Source: Sycon ciliatum
Taxonomy: Eukaryota > Porifera > Calcarea > Leucosolenida > Sycettidae
DNA length: 64,000 nt
NCBI RefSeq assembly: GCF_964019385.1
Contig: NC_088649.1
Location: 18,914,615-18,978,614, forward strand
Direction of reading: 5' to 3'
The notes beneath the pieces were generated by a model. The model was not told the origin of the DNA. It did no database searches and worked only from the letters and a program-made list of their open reading frames with translations. Positions 44,548-52,873 of this stretch are shown in pieces (the stretch's first letter is position 1; each line of letters starts with the position of its first letter). The position numbers and the translations under genes were made by a program.

Positions 44548-45498
44548 TCACAACCAGCTGAGTTGATCAAACGGGACCCAGCTGTCGAATCTTGCTGAGT
44601 AGCCTTTCCACCTCACAAGGGCTTGTTTCTTCTTGTTATCCTTTCGGAGCACTTTCTCGATCCGGTAGATTTCTTGAGTAGTTTTCTGGAGCTCTTGTTC
44701 ATAGAACGACCCGTCAACGGATTCACCATCGAGGTCCTTGACAGAGTACGTAGTGGGTCTGGTCGGGAGAATATTGGTGATCCTGAATACCTCCTCAGTC
44801 AAGTTCGGAGTGTATCCTTTCTCGAAATGTCGTTTCTGCTTCACCAGTCGGACGTGGTCATCTATCTGGAATTTAGTGGACCTGGATAGTGGAGATTTCT
44901 CACCCAGTGAGTCACGGATTCGATCAGCGTTCTTCTCCCGTGATGCCTCAGTTGGTGTCATCCGAACACCTCTGTGTTTTGTCGTGTTGTACTTCTCTAC
45001 CAAATGTGGAAGGACATCGATGTACCTGCTGGTGGAGTTAGCACTGAAGTATTTCCACATCCTGGTTTTCAGAGTTCGGTTGAAACGCTCAACTACAACA
45101 GCCTTTCCTTCGTTGTGAGTGCTGTACATCGTGATCTGATTCTCATCAAGCCAGTGTTTGAACGTTCGATTATAGAACTCGGTACCCTGATCAACCCACA
45201 GCTTACGTGGTTTCCTGCTGCTAGTTTTCACGATGGATCGAAATGCTGATTGGATGTCAACACCTTTCTTGGATTGGAGTGGGACAACCCAAGCATGTCG
45301 GCTGAACAGATAAATGACAGTAAGCAGAAATTTGATTTCATCATTGTATTTACGAAAAGCTGTCATATCCACGAGATCGGCAGACCAGATTTCATCAATC
45401 TCACTCACAGTCACCTGTCTCTTAGTGAAATTCACACGCTTTGGCTTGTGTAACTCATCAGCCAGATCATCAGTCCATTTCCTATCTTTTTTTTTTTT
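44548..45498 (-). CDS. Polinton integrase (rve core plus chromodomain)
   Basis: Open from 45498; there is no ATG in frame upstream of the conserved LADELHKPKRVNF start (a GTG lies at 45435). Catalytic core: EIWSADLVDM (first Asp), LWVDQGTEFYN (second Asp) and KAVVVERFNRTLK (Glu). The chromodomain near the end reads QALVRWKGYSARFDSW. The missing start codon is explained if translation arrives from the zinc-ribbon gene by slippage on the 14-nt A run that ends it (45487-45500), or if that run has gained or lost a base. It would insert the element's DNA with a 6-bp duplication. Confidence 0.9.
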   Translation of the reverse strand, partial: KKKKDRKWTDDLADELHKPKRVNFTKRQVTVSEIDEIWSADLVDMTAFRKYNDEIKFLLTVIYLFSRHAWVVPLQSKKGVDIQSAFRSIVKTSSRKPRKLWVDQGTEFYNRTFKHWLDENQITMYSTHNEGKAVVVERFNRTLKTRMWKYFSANSTSRYIDVLPHLVEKYNTTKHRGVRMTPTEASREKNADRIRDSLGEKSPLSRSTKFQIDDHVRLVKQKRHFEKGYTPNLTEEVFRITNILPTRPTTYSVKDLDGESVDGSFYEQELQKTTQEIYRIEKVLRKDNKKKQALVRWKGYSARFDSWVPFDQLSWL

Positions 45499-45697
45499 TT
45501 ACTCCTAAACCTATCATCTTGAACAAACCAGACAGGAATCCACCTTCTCTGATTTCCGATTTCTTGATAAATTGTGAACACGATCGACCACATACTGAGC
45601 ACTTACCCTTGACATATGGTTGACCAGTTGATGTGACTTCTCCTTGTATCCCCCTCATCTGTTGCTTTTTCTTACACGATAGGCAATGAACATTCAT
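45482..45697 (-). CDS. DUF5679-like zinc-ribbon protein
   Basis: 71 residues. CLSCKKKQQMRG and CSVCGRSC are two CxxC pairs of a treble-clef/ribbon. GQPYVKGKCSVCG matches the (N)GRPxxxGxCxxCG pattern of DUF5679, found in phages and large eukaryotic viruses. The tail GGFLSGLFKMIGLG then runs into lysines encoded by the A14 tract. It overlaps the 5' end of the integrase frame, so it may be the N-terminal part of a fusion. Confidence 0.65.
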   Translation of the reverse strand: MNVHCLSCKKKQQMRGIQGEVTSTGQPYVKGKCSVCGRSCSQFIKKSEIREGGFLSGLFKMIGLGVKKKKR

Positions 45698-45719
45698 CTT
45701 TATCTATCTATCTACTTTT

Positions 45720-46031
45720 TTATTTCTCATGTATACAAAGATGTTTCAACAATCTCATATTTTCACAGTGACCTTCCAAGCTCTCATCAATCTTTTCAGC
45801 ACAAACAAGTCTGAAATTTCCATTATCCATCTTGTCAAGCTCAGCTTTTGTCAATGATAGAAAAATCTGTGGATTTATGGTAAATATGTGGATGTTGATC
45901 GTGTCATACTCCTGATCATCTTTCGTGAGATCCAAACTCACCCCCAGAATATTTCCACGGAAATGTGGAATGTTGGAGAGAGAATATCCAAACCCAACTG
46001 TCCCACGGCAGATTATGTGATACATTTTCAT
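45720..46031 (-). CDS. Polinton orphan protein, 103 aa
   Basis: Opens MKMYHIICRGTVGFGY, contains NIPHFRGNILGVSLDL and TINIHIFTINPQIF, and ends with a Cys/His-containing stretch (CENMRLLKHLCIHEK). No family recognised. It lies 22 bases upstream of the zinc-ribbon gene on the same strand, with the spacing of a compact late-gene cluster. Confidence 0.55.
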   Translation of the reverse strand: MKMYHIICRGTVGFGYSLSNIPHFRGNILGVSLDLTKDDQEYDTINIHIFTINPQIFLSLTKAELDKMDNGNFRLVCAEKIDESLEGHCENMRLLKHLCIHEK

Positions 46032-46153
46032 GTTTGTCTATCTATCTTTTTTTCTTTCCACCCATATCACCAATTATGCTATCTAAACTGTTCATACTAT
46101 ACGGTAAGATCCAACAAGTTTGATAGAATTTGTAAAATCAATTTCCTACAACG

Positions 46154-46492
46154 ATGGCTGCGTCTTTTCCAAGTGACTATTTCTCCTATGAGGACTTTGA
46201 CTATGAACCTGATACTCCTGATTGTGGTGATCCTTGGGAAGATATGGAATCATTTATTAATCACATTGATGAAATTGAAGATGAGATGATTGATAGAATA
46301 ATGATGGATGATTCAATGACCAGTGATTTATTTGATGATGTGTTTGAAAATGCTCTTGATGAACAAATGAATATCATCCCAAGCATTTTCCTGAGAATTT
46401 GTGAAAATCCAAAGTATGGAGGAATCTGTAGTTCCTACACCAACAATCACCTGTTAGAGAAGTTTCAGGATGATATTGATGAATATTTGTAA
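46154..46492 (+). CDS. Polinton acidic protein, 112 aa
   Basis: Strongly acidic: stretches such as YEDFDYEPDTPDCGDPWED and DEIEDEMIDRIMMDDSM, with the end FQDDIDEYL. No membrane segment or signal peptide. Plus strand, opposite to the capsid/integrase cluster. It resembles no family I know; acidic proteins of this type sometimes mimic DNA or act as transcription activators. Confidence 0.55.
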   Translation: MAASFPSDYFSYEDFDYEPDTPDCGDPWEDMESFINHIDEIEDEMIDRIMMDDSMTSDLFDDVFENALDEQMNIIPSIFLRICENPKYGGICSSYTNNHLLEKFQDDIDEYL

Positions 46493-46650
46493 GAAAAAAT
46501 AGAAGAGAGAAAGAGAAGAGAAGAGAAGAGAAAAGAGGTGACCAACTCTCCTCTTTTTTTCTACACCGAATTATCATCATAAACGGTTATTTGAATCCTG
46601 TTGTATAGAAGTATACCGATGAGAATTCCAAAGATTTTCTATCAGCAAAG

Positions 46651-47088
46651 ATGACTTCTCCTTGTAAGATTTACAAACTTGTAAGCCAACACACCGATCA
46701 GGTATATGTGGGCTCCACTTGTCTACCACTGAAAAATAGGATGTATCTTCATAGATCCACTTTCAGAGCATATCAAAAAGGTAATCATAATTTTGTGACA
46801 TCATTCATTCTGCTTGATCTCGGACATGTAGAAATTGTTGAGATTGACTCTCTATCAATGTTTGATAAAGATGAGCTTAAGAGGAGAGAACGATACTGGA
46901 TCGAAAAACTGGATACCGTGAATAAAAAAAAGCCTGGAAGATCAGCATCAGGGTGGTATCAAGATAATCACAAGAAAATCAGACAATATGCCAATGAAAG
47001 AGTTGTCTGTGAGAAATGTGAGAAGTCTTATCCAAGAAATCACAAATCCCGTCATGAAAAAACGAAATTCCACAAGCTCCGTGAATGA
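46651..47088 (+). CDS. GIY-YIG endonuclease with C-terminal zinc finger
   Basis: 145 residues from ATG 46651. The GIY...YIG motif appears as CKIYKL and YVGSTCLPLKNRM (catalytic Arg in KNRM), with the later conserved Glu in LKRRERYWIEKL. A C2H2-like finger closes the protein (CEKCEKSYPRNHKSRHEKTKFH). This compact form is known from iridovirus/mimivirus and some virophage genomes. A role in DNA processing, recombination or as a selfish nuclease is likely. It is uninterrupted here, unlike PolB and the capsid genes. Confidence 0.85.
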   Translation: MTSPCKIYKLVSQHTDQVYVGSTCLPLKNRMYLHRSTFRAYQKGNHNFVTSFILLDLGHVEIVEIDSLSMFDKDELKRRERYWIEKLDTVNKKKPGRSASGWYQDNHKKIRQYANERVVCEKCEKSYPRNHKSRHEKTKFHKLRE

Positions 47089-47210
47089 TAAAATTGATGA
47101 TGCCTGTACAATGAATACCAAAAAAGAAAAAGGAACTACTAGTGAAAGAAAAAAAAGTTGTTGTGTTTTTCTTTATTTATCTTTTTTTATCTCTTTTTTT
47201 CTTCCCCTTT

Positions 47211-47594
47211 TTACAATACCAACTGCTCATATTCTTGACTGGGGTGCTGAGTGAAATCCAACAAGACATCAAGAGCACTTCTGCCTTTGTTTCTTTCTTC
47301 TATGAAATGTATACAGTAGTATCCACACAGGACACTATCATTCATCTGTATCTTTGATGAGTTATACCAACATTTTTTATGGTGCTTCTTCATCCACCCA
47401 ACTACCTCCTCTGGTGGTGATAAGCCAAAGCTGTCAAAATATTCATTACCAAACACACAAACCCAGTGAGTACCACCACCATCCAAGAAATCTTGAAGAT
47501 TGATTAACAAACAATCCTTTGATGATAGAGGTGGTGGAAGCTGATCTTTGCTAAAAGTTCCTCTGAAATGTGGAATAGATCTCAGCAATTTCAA
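47211..47594 (-). CDS. Adenain-like cysteine protease
   Basis: 127 residues. Catalytic layout of family C5: GTHWV (His43), YFDSFG (Asp54), KIQ (Gln83, oxyanion) and LCGYYC (Cys90), with the Gln-Cys spacing of seven as in adenovirus protease. It opens SIPHFRGTFSKDQLP, a pattern Polinton proteases share. In the virion it would process capsid precursors. No stop or frameshift seen. Confidence 0.9.
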   Translation of the reverse strand: MKLLRSIPHFRGTFSKDQLPPPLSSKDCLLINLQDFLDGGGTHWVCVFGNEYFDSFGLSPPEEVVGWMKKHHKKCWYNSSKIQMNDSVLCGYYCIHFIEERNKGRSALDVLLDFTQHPSQEYEQLVL

Positions 47595-47609
47595 AGTTGG
47601 TCAGTGGTC

Positions 47610-48206
47610 TCACGTTCCTGGTAGACGTAACCCCTTCCCTTTTTGGTCTTTTTTTACCCCTCTACCCCTCCGTGTTCCAGGAAGTTGTAATCCTTCACCA
47701 GTGTTTCCTAAACCTATCATTTTTCCCAGAGCTGGTGCTAATAATCCAGCTGCTAATGCTCCGAGAAACCCTCCTTGCTTCTTGAGTTGAGTACTGGATA
47801 ACTTGAGATCCATTCCTACTCCTTTTTGCTTGGATTTTTTGATTTTGGTAACCTCTCGGTTGGTGAGCAAAAGCATATCATTTCCGGATAACTGATTTTT
47901 TGTCAACCGGAGTGTGATTCCAACATGAGCACTACCAAGTTTCTTCTTTTGGTTTGGAGTTAGCATCAATCCATATTCTACATACTGACCAATCCCCCGA
48001 CCAGCTGTGGCTCTGTGTGTGCTTCCAGAAATAGCACCAGAAATACCAGCCAGTCCTAGTGTACCAAGGATGTTGGGAGCATGCTTGATCACAAGTGGTG
48101 ATATTTTCCCAACCAATCTTCCAATCACAGAACCAATACTACCTCCTTTCTTCTGTGTTAGTTCCTTTGTTAATAAAATCTCAATATCCTTTTCCAACTC
48201 ATTCAT
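47610..48206 (-). CDS. Polinton conserved structural/core protein candidate, 198 aa
   Basis: The first part is helical and glycine-rich/hydrophobic (GSIGSVIGRLVGKI, NILGTLGLAGISGAIS). The middle holds three related motifs LMLTPNQKKKL, LRLTKNQL and LKLSSTQLKKQGGF. Then comes a hydrophobic patch (LGALAAGLLAPALGKMIGLG) and a basic tail with LQLPGTRRGRG. I recall similar LxLTxxQ plus GGFL proteins in other Polintons, where a hydrophobic patch with basic surroundings has been compared to adenovirus core/membrane-lytic proteins. Role is inferred only. It lies between protease and major capsid, on the same strand. Confidence 0.65.
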   Translation of the reverse strand: MNELEKDIEILLTKELTQKKGGSIGSVIGRLVGKISPLVIKHAPNILGTLGLAGISGAISGSTHRATAGRGIGQYVEYGLMLTPNQKKKLGSAHVGITLRLTKNQLSGNDMLLLTNREVTKIKKSKQKGVGMDLKLSSTQLKKQGGFLGALAAGLLAPALGKMIGLGNTGEGLQLPGTRRGRGVKKDQKGKGLRLPGT

Positions 48207-48233
48207 GGTTCCTATCTACTATTATCTTTTTTC

Positions 48234-49655
48234 TTACACCACAACACTCATTTTACCATTCATACCATTTAGTTTGAGATGACGTTCGGAGAGAATCAAA
48301 CAGATGGTGTGGTAAGAAGCAGCTGTACCAGTGGGAAACTCAAACGGTTTTCCAAGTCTCCATCGAAGTTCGATATCAGCAGAGCTGTTCCTCAGCTTCT
48401 CCTTATGCTTACTCACATCTACATGAATGATGGTGTATAAATACGCAAAATCCTCCACACTTACCTGACTTCCACTGTCTGTGTCAGCATATTTTTGGAT
48501 GGCTTCTTGGAAAAGCATGTATGCTCTTGTATAATTACGAGTAGCTGGACTGAAATTCATATCCAAATCACGTTCTGGGAATCTATCGCTGTTGATGTAC
48601 ACAGACAAGCTTCTGAGGTCAGCATTATCGAAAACCTGGTTGTTCTGTTTTTCATTCCCACTTCGATTGGCTGCTTGTATGGCAAAGAAGATATGAGTTG
48701 GGAGTTCCTCATTGCTGTGAGTAGTCACTCTCCAGGATGGGTTTGTCTCCGTTGATCCATACTGATTTCTATAAACCCGGACTTGCTCGAAGTACAGATC
48801 TCGGAGGGTGGACTTAACCAACTTACTTTCAATCTTACTAGCTAGTTGGAGTGATGGTCTCACCTTTGGTATCCACAAAGAAAGATGTTTGATGTCAAAC
48901 CTTCCTGGATCAACACCATTTACTCTGTGAATGTAGTTGGCTGCTGATTCTCTAGTAAGATTGAGTGTATGCTTGACTCCCATGAATACTGTATCAACAT
49001 CTTTACAAAACCCCAACAGTGATGATAAAGGAAGCAACATGGTTATATCCTTATTTCCAGTCGTGATGAGTTGTCGGGCTCTGAATCCGGTATTGTAAGC
49101 AGGATTCTTTAGAGCTCCTGTCTGAAAATGCTGTCTGAAATTTGCTCCAGTAAGTGCTGTTACGTCTGTGATAGGATTTACTGGCAACAATGCACCTGAA
49201 TCCCTAAACTCATTAGGAGATGCTTGTCCAGTTCCTGTGTCCTTGTACCAGAGCATGTTGGTAGCAGAACTTCTCCCATAATCATCACTAAACTGGACCA
49301 GATTGAGAATGGTAGAAGCTTGTGGTACATGACCATCAACTCTCTCTACCATGTTGTTGTCAAGTTGATACTCAACAGTCTTGAAGAGTGACAATCCGTT
49401 GTTGGAAAGAGTGATGACATCATCAGGATCATAATTGGAGCCATCTGCTGCTTTGACGAGACGTCCACGAACCTCAAGCAGTGCTTTGTGAGGAAGGAGG
49501 TACTCATCAAGATCCTTGGTTTCTATGATATGCTAGTCTTTATTCATGTCATTGCTGTTCCTGTTTAGATATTCTATATACTCATACTCAGTTGTTGATT
49601 CATCCTTTGGCGGGTCTGTGAAAAGATCGAAATGTGGACTTGTGTAAGAGGCCAT
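48234..49655 (-). pseudogene. Major capsid protein (double jelly-roll)
   Basis: 473 codons from ATG 49655. One in-frame TAG lies at 49533-49535, after residue 40. After it the frame is fully open with ITLSNNGLSLFKTVEYQLDN, LPLSSLLGFCKDVDTVFMG, RFDIKHLSLWIPKVRPS and LRWRLGKPFEFPTGTAASYHTICL, the features of Polinton-type major capsid proteins. Downstream ATGs exist, but the N-terminal arm before the stop is clearly homologous, so the stop is a lesion. It would form the hexon-like shell with the penton protein and be assembled under the protease. Confidence 0.9.
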
Positions 49656-49692
49656 AGTTTCCACCTATATATTTTTTCTTTTTCTTTTTTTT

Positions 49693-50145
49693 CTACAACC
49701 TCTTCATTCCTGAACCAGCAATGATGTTTGATAGGTTAGCTCTCTGATTATCTTGGAGAAGCTCTTTACTCTTATCCAACAAAACTCGTTTGATGTCCTT
49801 GTTGTTTGATAATTGATTGATGGTATCTCTAACATGTGGGTTGATAGCTTTGTCTTTACCAATAGTAGTAGCAAGCTGCTTTGCCTCTTTCTTTACTTTC
49901 ATTTTTACTGCTTTTCTGTCACCCTTAGCAAGATCTTTTGCAAAATCAAAGACCATGTCTGGAGTGATCTGCTCTTTTGCTGCTTCCAAAGCTTTCTGAG
50001 CTGTCATTTTTCCTATGGATTTGACCTTTGGTGCTAAGATTTTGCTGGTGTTGTATAGTACACCTTTGGCTTTGTTGTACAGATTTCCAAGAAGACTTCC
50101 GCCGATAACCTTTTGTCTGGTAAGCTGGTTTCGTTTCAAGAACAT
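49693..50145 (-). CDS. Polinton Lys-rich structural protein candidate, 150 aa
   Basis: Helical and strongly basic (KMKVKKEAKQL, KVKSIGKMTAQKALEAAKEQ), with hydrophobic N-terminal GGSLLGNLYNKAKGVLY. The C-terminus NIIAGSGMKRL contains IAGSG, which fits the (M/I/L)xGx-G cleavage consensus of adenovirus-type proteases. A DNA-binding or pVI-like accessory capsid role is possible; no direct homologue recognised. Sits between the two capsid genes. Confidence 0.6.
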   Translation of the reverse strand: MFLKRNQLTRQKVIGGSLLGNLYNKAKGVLYNTSKILAPKVKSIGKMTAQKALEAAKEQITPDMVFDFAKDLAKGDRKAVKMKVKKEAKQLATTIGKDKAINPHVRDTINQLSNNKDIKRVLLDKSKELLQDNQRANLSNIIAGSGMKRL

Positions 50146-50163
50146 GATGTCATCTATCTAGTC

Positions 50164-50880
50164 TTATTTTCTTTCCCGGAGATGAAGACTGAACGTGGTT
50201 CTTTCATTGTTGAGGTTCAGTTCCTTTCCATCTTGATCAGTTTTCCTCATTATTACATCCGATATTCTATCAGTTTTCGTTAATGGTAAACACGTCTTCT
50301 CATTCGGTTGGATGTTGAGTTGGAATCCAGGAGGTTTATCCGGTGAAAAGGAGTAAATGACATCACCAGTTCTACCATTGAGATATGCCTCACTTACCAA
50401 GCTACAGTGAATGAGGATGTTGTGAGTGTCAGTGATATTCACAATGAAGTCAGATGTAGAAGTTGTATCAACCAGTTTCTTGGAAAATCCGAGCACAGGA
50501 GCAAGTGATGATGGGGTGTCAAAGTCAACCTTGTAACCATGTTTGAGGTAAATTTCACTGTGTAGAGTGTTGAAGTTTGGCTCAATTGTTATCCCTTCCT
50601 CATTTTCGATTTTTCTCTGGATATATCGATTGATGTCAGTCAAGTTGTAAGCACCTCTTGGAATGACAAGAGTTTTCCAGGCTTTCCCATCGAAAATCCG
50701 AATTTGGTTGGTTGAGGTGTTGATGTTGAACCAACTATACCAGATGGTAGAATTAATCAGAGCAATTTCATAGGTCTTCTTTTCATCAAGTAGTAATGGA
50801 GGGTTGAAAGATGCTTGGAAGTTTTGACTTGTCCCTGTGATTTACGAACTGTGACTGTCAAAAAATAGAATGGTTTCCAT
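50164..50880 (-). pseudogene. Minor capsid (penton-like) protein
   Basis: 238 codons from ATG 50880 with a single TAA at 50842-50844 after METILFFDSHSS. Then the frame is open: NFQASFNPPLLLDEKKTYE, LINSTIWYSWFNI, RGAYNLTDINRYIQ, TPSSLAPVLGFSK, HILIHCSLV-like NILIHCSLV, and PNEKTCLPL. This single jelly-roll pattern with GAYxLxDIxxYI is typical of Polinton/adintovirus penton proteins. Confidence 0.8.
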
Positions 50881-50888
50881 GGTTCTAT

Positions 50889-51374
50889 CTATACATAAGT
50901 TTTATATATCTTCTTGTATTCACTCTTTTTTATCCTTTTCTCATTCAACAAACGATCCAAGATCTCAACCAGTTCGTTAATGACTTTCTTTGATGTATTT
51001 CCTGCTTCTCGGGAAGCGCAAAGTAAACCCAGTCTTTCTACTAACTCACCAGGTGATTTGTAAAATCTGATTCCACTACCTTCAAAGGGTTTATGGTGTG
51101 TGTGGAAGACTCCTTCCGACATACGATGACGGGGAAATATTTCTAGACTTTTGGGGTAAGAATCATCAAACCTAGCTGCTTGATCTGCTTTCGGAACTGG
51201 ACTTTTAGGATAAGAATCATTAAACATAACTGCTTTATCTGCTTTCGGAACTAGACTTGAGAGTTCTGGACTTTTGGGATTGATACCTTTCTTTTTGTTT
51301 CTTCTCTTTTTCTTAGTGGACTGTGGTGATGATTGAGTTGCTTGGTCTGCTTTCGTAACTTGTATAGGTTTCAC
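50889..51374 (-). CDS. Polinton Lys/Pro/Ser-rich protein, 161 aa
   Basis: The N-terminal half is low complexity, with KKKRRNKKKG and two copies of a VPKADxAxxFxDSYPKS unit. The C-terminal half looks folded and helical (LVERLGLLCASREAG, INELVEILDRLLNEKRIKKSEYKKIYK). No family recognised. Start 9 bases upstream of the penton ATG region, same strand. DNA-binding from the basic N-terminus is possible. Confidence 0.55.
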   Translation of the reverse strand: MKPIQVTKADQATQSSPQSTKKKRRNKKKGINPKSPELSSLVPKADKAVMFNDSYPKSPVPKADQAARFDDSYPKSLEIFPRHRMSEGVFHTHHKPFEGSGIRFYKSPGELVERLGLLCASREAGNTSKKVINELVEILDRLLNEKRIKKSEYKKIYKTYV

Positions 51375-51418
51375 TCTACTACTGAGTACTGAAAATCTTA
51401 ACTATATGTAGATAAAAA

Positions 51419-51886
51419 ATGGAAATACCTCATTTGTTAATACTGTTGACCATGCTACCATTTACTCTTGGCTGTATTCGTGATCCGTTGGATAAGGATG
51501 GACTCTTCTTGACAACGAAACCTCCTACTGTTATCCAAAGTGAAAGACCAACTCCGGTTGACATCCCAAGTGAAACATCACCACCAACAGACCATATCAC
51601 TACACAACCCCCTTACGATCAGACGAAACCAGTAAACGGGGATAACCCTCATTTGACAGACCCCAATCTTTATCTTTTATCTCTGATTGTTATTCCTATA
51701 GTTGGTGCTGTTGTATATATCATAAAACGTTCCAGCTGTTCGATGAGTGTTGACCCTGAAAATGATCCAAGAAATTTACAACATCAGCCTAGGTTAGATT
51801 TTGATCCGATACCATTATCAGATGTGCTTGGTACGATCAATCTACCAAAATCACCTTCAACCTTTGATGTAACTGGTATAGTCTGA
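51419..51886 (+). CDS. Polinton predicted type I membrane protein, 155 aa
   Basis: Residues 1-19 are a signal peptide (LLILLTMLPFTLGC, cleavage about 18/19). Residues 20-82 are a short Thr/Pro-rich ectodomain (TTKPPTVIQSERPTPVD, TTQPPYDQTK). Residues 84-102 are a membrane span (LYLLSLIVIPIVGAVVYII). A 53-residue cytosolic tail follows, starting KRSS. Plus strand, divergent from the capsid cluster and 36 bases before a larger protein of the same design. Such proteins are not part of the standard Polinton set. A surface or envelope role is inferred from topology alone. Confidence 0.6.
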   Translation: MEIPHLLILLTMLPFTLGCIRDPLDKDGLFLTTKPPTVIQSERPTPVDIPSETSPPTDHITTQPPYDQTKPVNGDNPHLTDPNLYLLSLIVIPIVGAVVYIIKRSSCSMSVDPENDPRNLQHQPRLDFDPIPLSDVLGTINLPKSPSTFDVTGIV

Positions 51887-51922
51887 TGGAGAAGAAAGAA
51901 AACGGTTTATGATAGAGTAAAA

Positions 51923-52873
51923 ATGAACAAATTTATGATCTTGATAGGAATTGCTTTTCTAGCTCATTGTGTCAGAGTGAATGGGTTGGTAATAAACAAA
52001 TGTTGGGAAGAAAATTCATTCTGGATTTGTGTTCCGCTTACACATCTTAGTCCACCTATTAATGTACCAGCAGCATCTGTACCACCGACAACACCGATAC
52101 CACCCACACCACCGACAACACCGACAACACCAACACCACCGACAACACCGACACCACCGACAACACCGACAACACCAACAACATCGGGAATTACATCGGG
52201 AATTACATCGGGAATTACATCGGGAACATCGGGATTTACACCGACAACACCGACAACATCGGGAATTACATCAGGAACATCGGGAATTACATCGGGAACA
52301 CCGACACCATCGGGAATTACATCGGGAATTACATCGGGAATTATATCGGGAACATCGGGAAATACATCGGGAATTACATCGGGAACATCGGGAATTACAT
52401 CGACAACATCAACCCTAATGTCAGTAACGACAACATCGGGAACATTGGGAAAATCAGACAACTTGATTTACCTCCTTTTCCCTCTTCTTCTCATCCCCAT
52501 TACTGCTGGTGTATTTCACAGACAAATAAAAAAATATATCACAGAAGGAAAGATGAAGACCTTCACACTTTCGAAACCACCCACATCATGTAAAGATGTT
52601 CAGGTGAAAAATATGCCTTACATTCCCACAAAAGAACCTCTTGCTAAGGGGAGAGCAACACTCAACTCAGGATGGAGACCCCCTATTACAAAAAAAGCTG
52701 ATGAAAAACAAGAAAAGATATATGTGGAAATGATCCATCCCTTAGCAAAACTAAAACAGGAAACAGTTGTATATGCTGGAAATATATCAAGAGAGCTAGA
52801 AGAATTGTCATACCAAGATGGCAAGAATTCACGGAACACAACTTGTCTAACCCCGAAGGCTTCCTTTGGCTAG
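51923..52873 (+). CDS. Polinton predicted mucin-like type I membrane protein, 316 aa
   Basis: Signal peptide at 1-21 (MILIGIAFLAHC). A small Cys-containing head at 22-45 has CWEENSFWIC. A long stalk at 50-175 of TTP/TPP and SGIT/SGTS repeats is suited to dense O-glycosylation. Membrane span 181-198 (LIYLLFPLLLIPITAGVF). A 118-residue basic cytosolic tail has PPTSCKDV and REELEEL-type helices near the end. The stalk is encoded by 9- and 12-bp tandem repeats. Same architecture as the upstream gene. Intact frame, although PolB and both capsids are broken. Confidence 0.65.
   Translation: MNKFMILIGIAFLAHCVRVNGLVINKCWEENSFWICVPLTHLSPPINVPAASVPPTTPIPPTPPTTPTTPTPPTTPTPPTTPTTPTTSGITSGITSGITSGTSGFTPTTPTTSGITSGTSGITSGTPTPSGITSGITSGIISGTSGNTSGITSGTSGITSTTSTLMSVTTTSGTLGKSDNLIYLLFPLLLIPITAGVFHRQIKKYITEGKMKTFTLSKPPTSCKDVQVKNMPYIPTKEPLAKGRATLNSGWRPPITKKADEKQEKIYVEMIHPLAKLKQETVVYAGNISRELEELSYQDGKNSRNTTCLTPKASFG
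52075..52450 (+). repeat. 9/12-bp repeat array coding for the mucin-like stalk
   Basis: Units ACACCGACA (Thr-Pro-Thr) and ACATCGGGAATT (Thr-Ser-Gly-Ile) alternate, all in multiples of three. No spacers of constant length and diverse order, so it is not a CRISPR array. Confidence 0.9.

Noticed and set aside
48495-48755. Plus-strand frames across the Polinton capsid and polymerase genes
   Set aside because: Antisense shadows; no conserved motifs.
52075-52450. CRISPR-like array of short repeats
   Set aside because: No unique spacers of constant length. The repeats are 9-12 bp codon multiples inside a gene, in a eukaryotic element.
51964-52461. Val/Pro/Asp-rich minus frame and His/Gln-rich plus frame over the mucin-like gene
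   Set aside because: Repeat-driven shadows of the 51923-52873 gene, without start context or domains.
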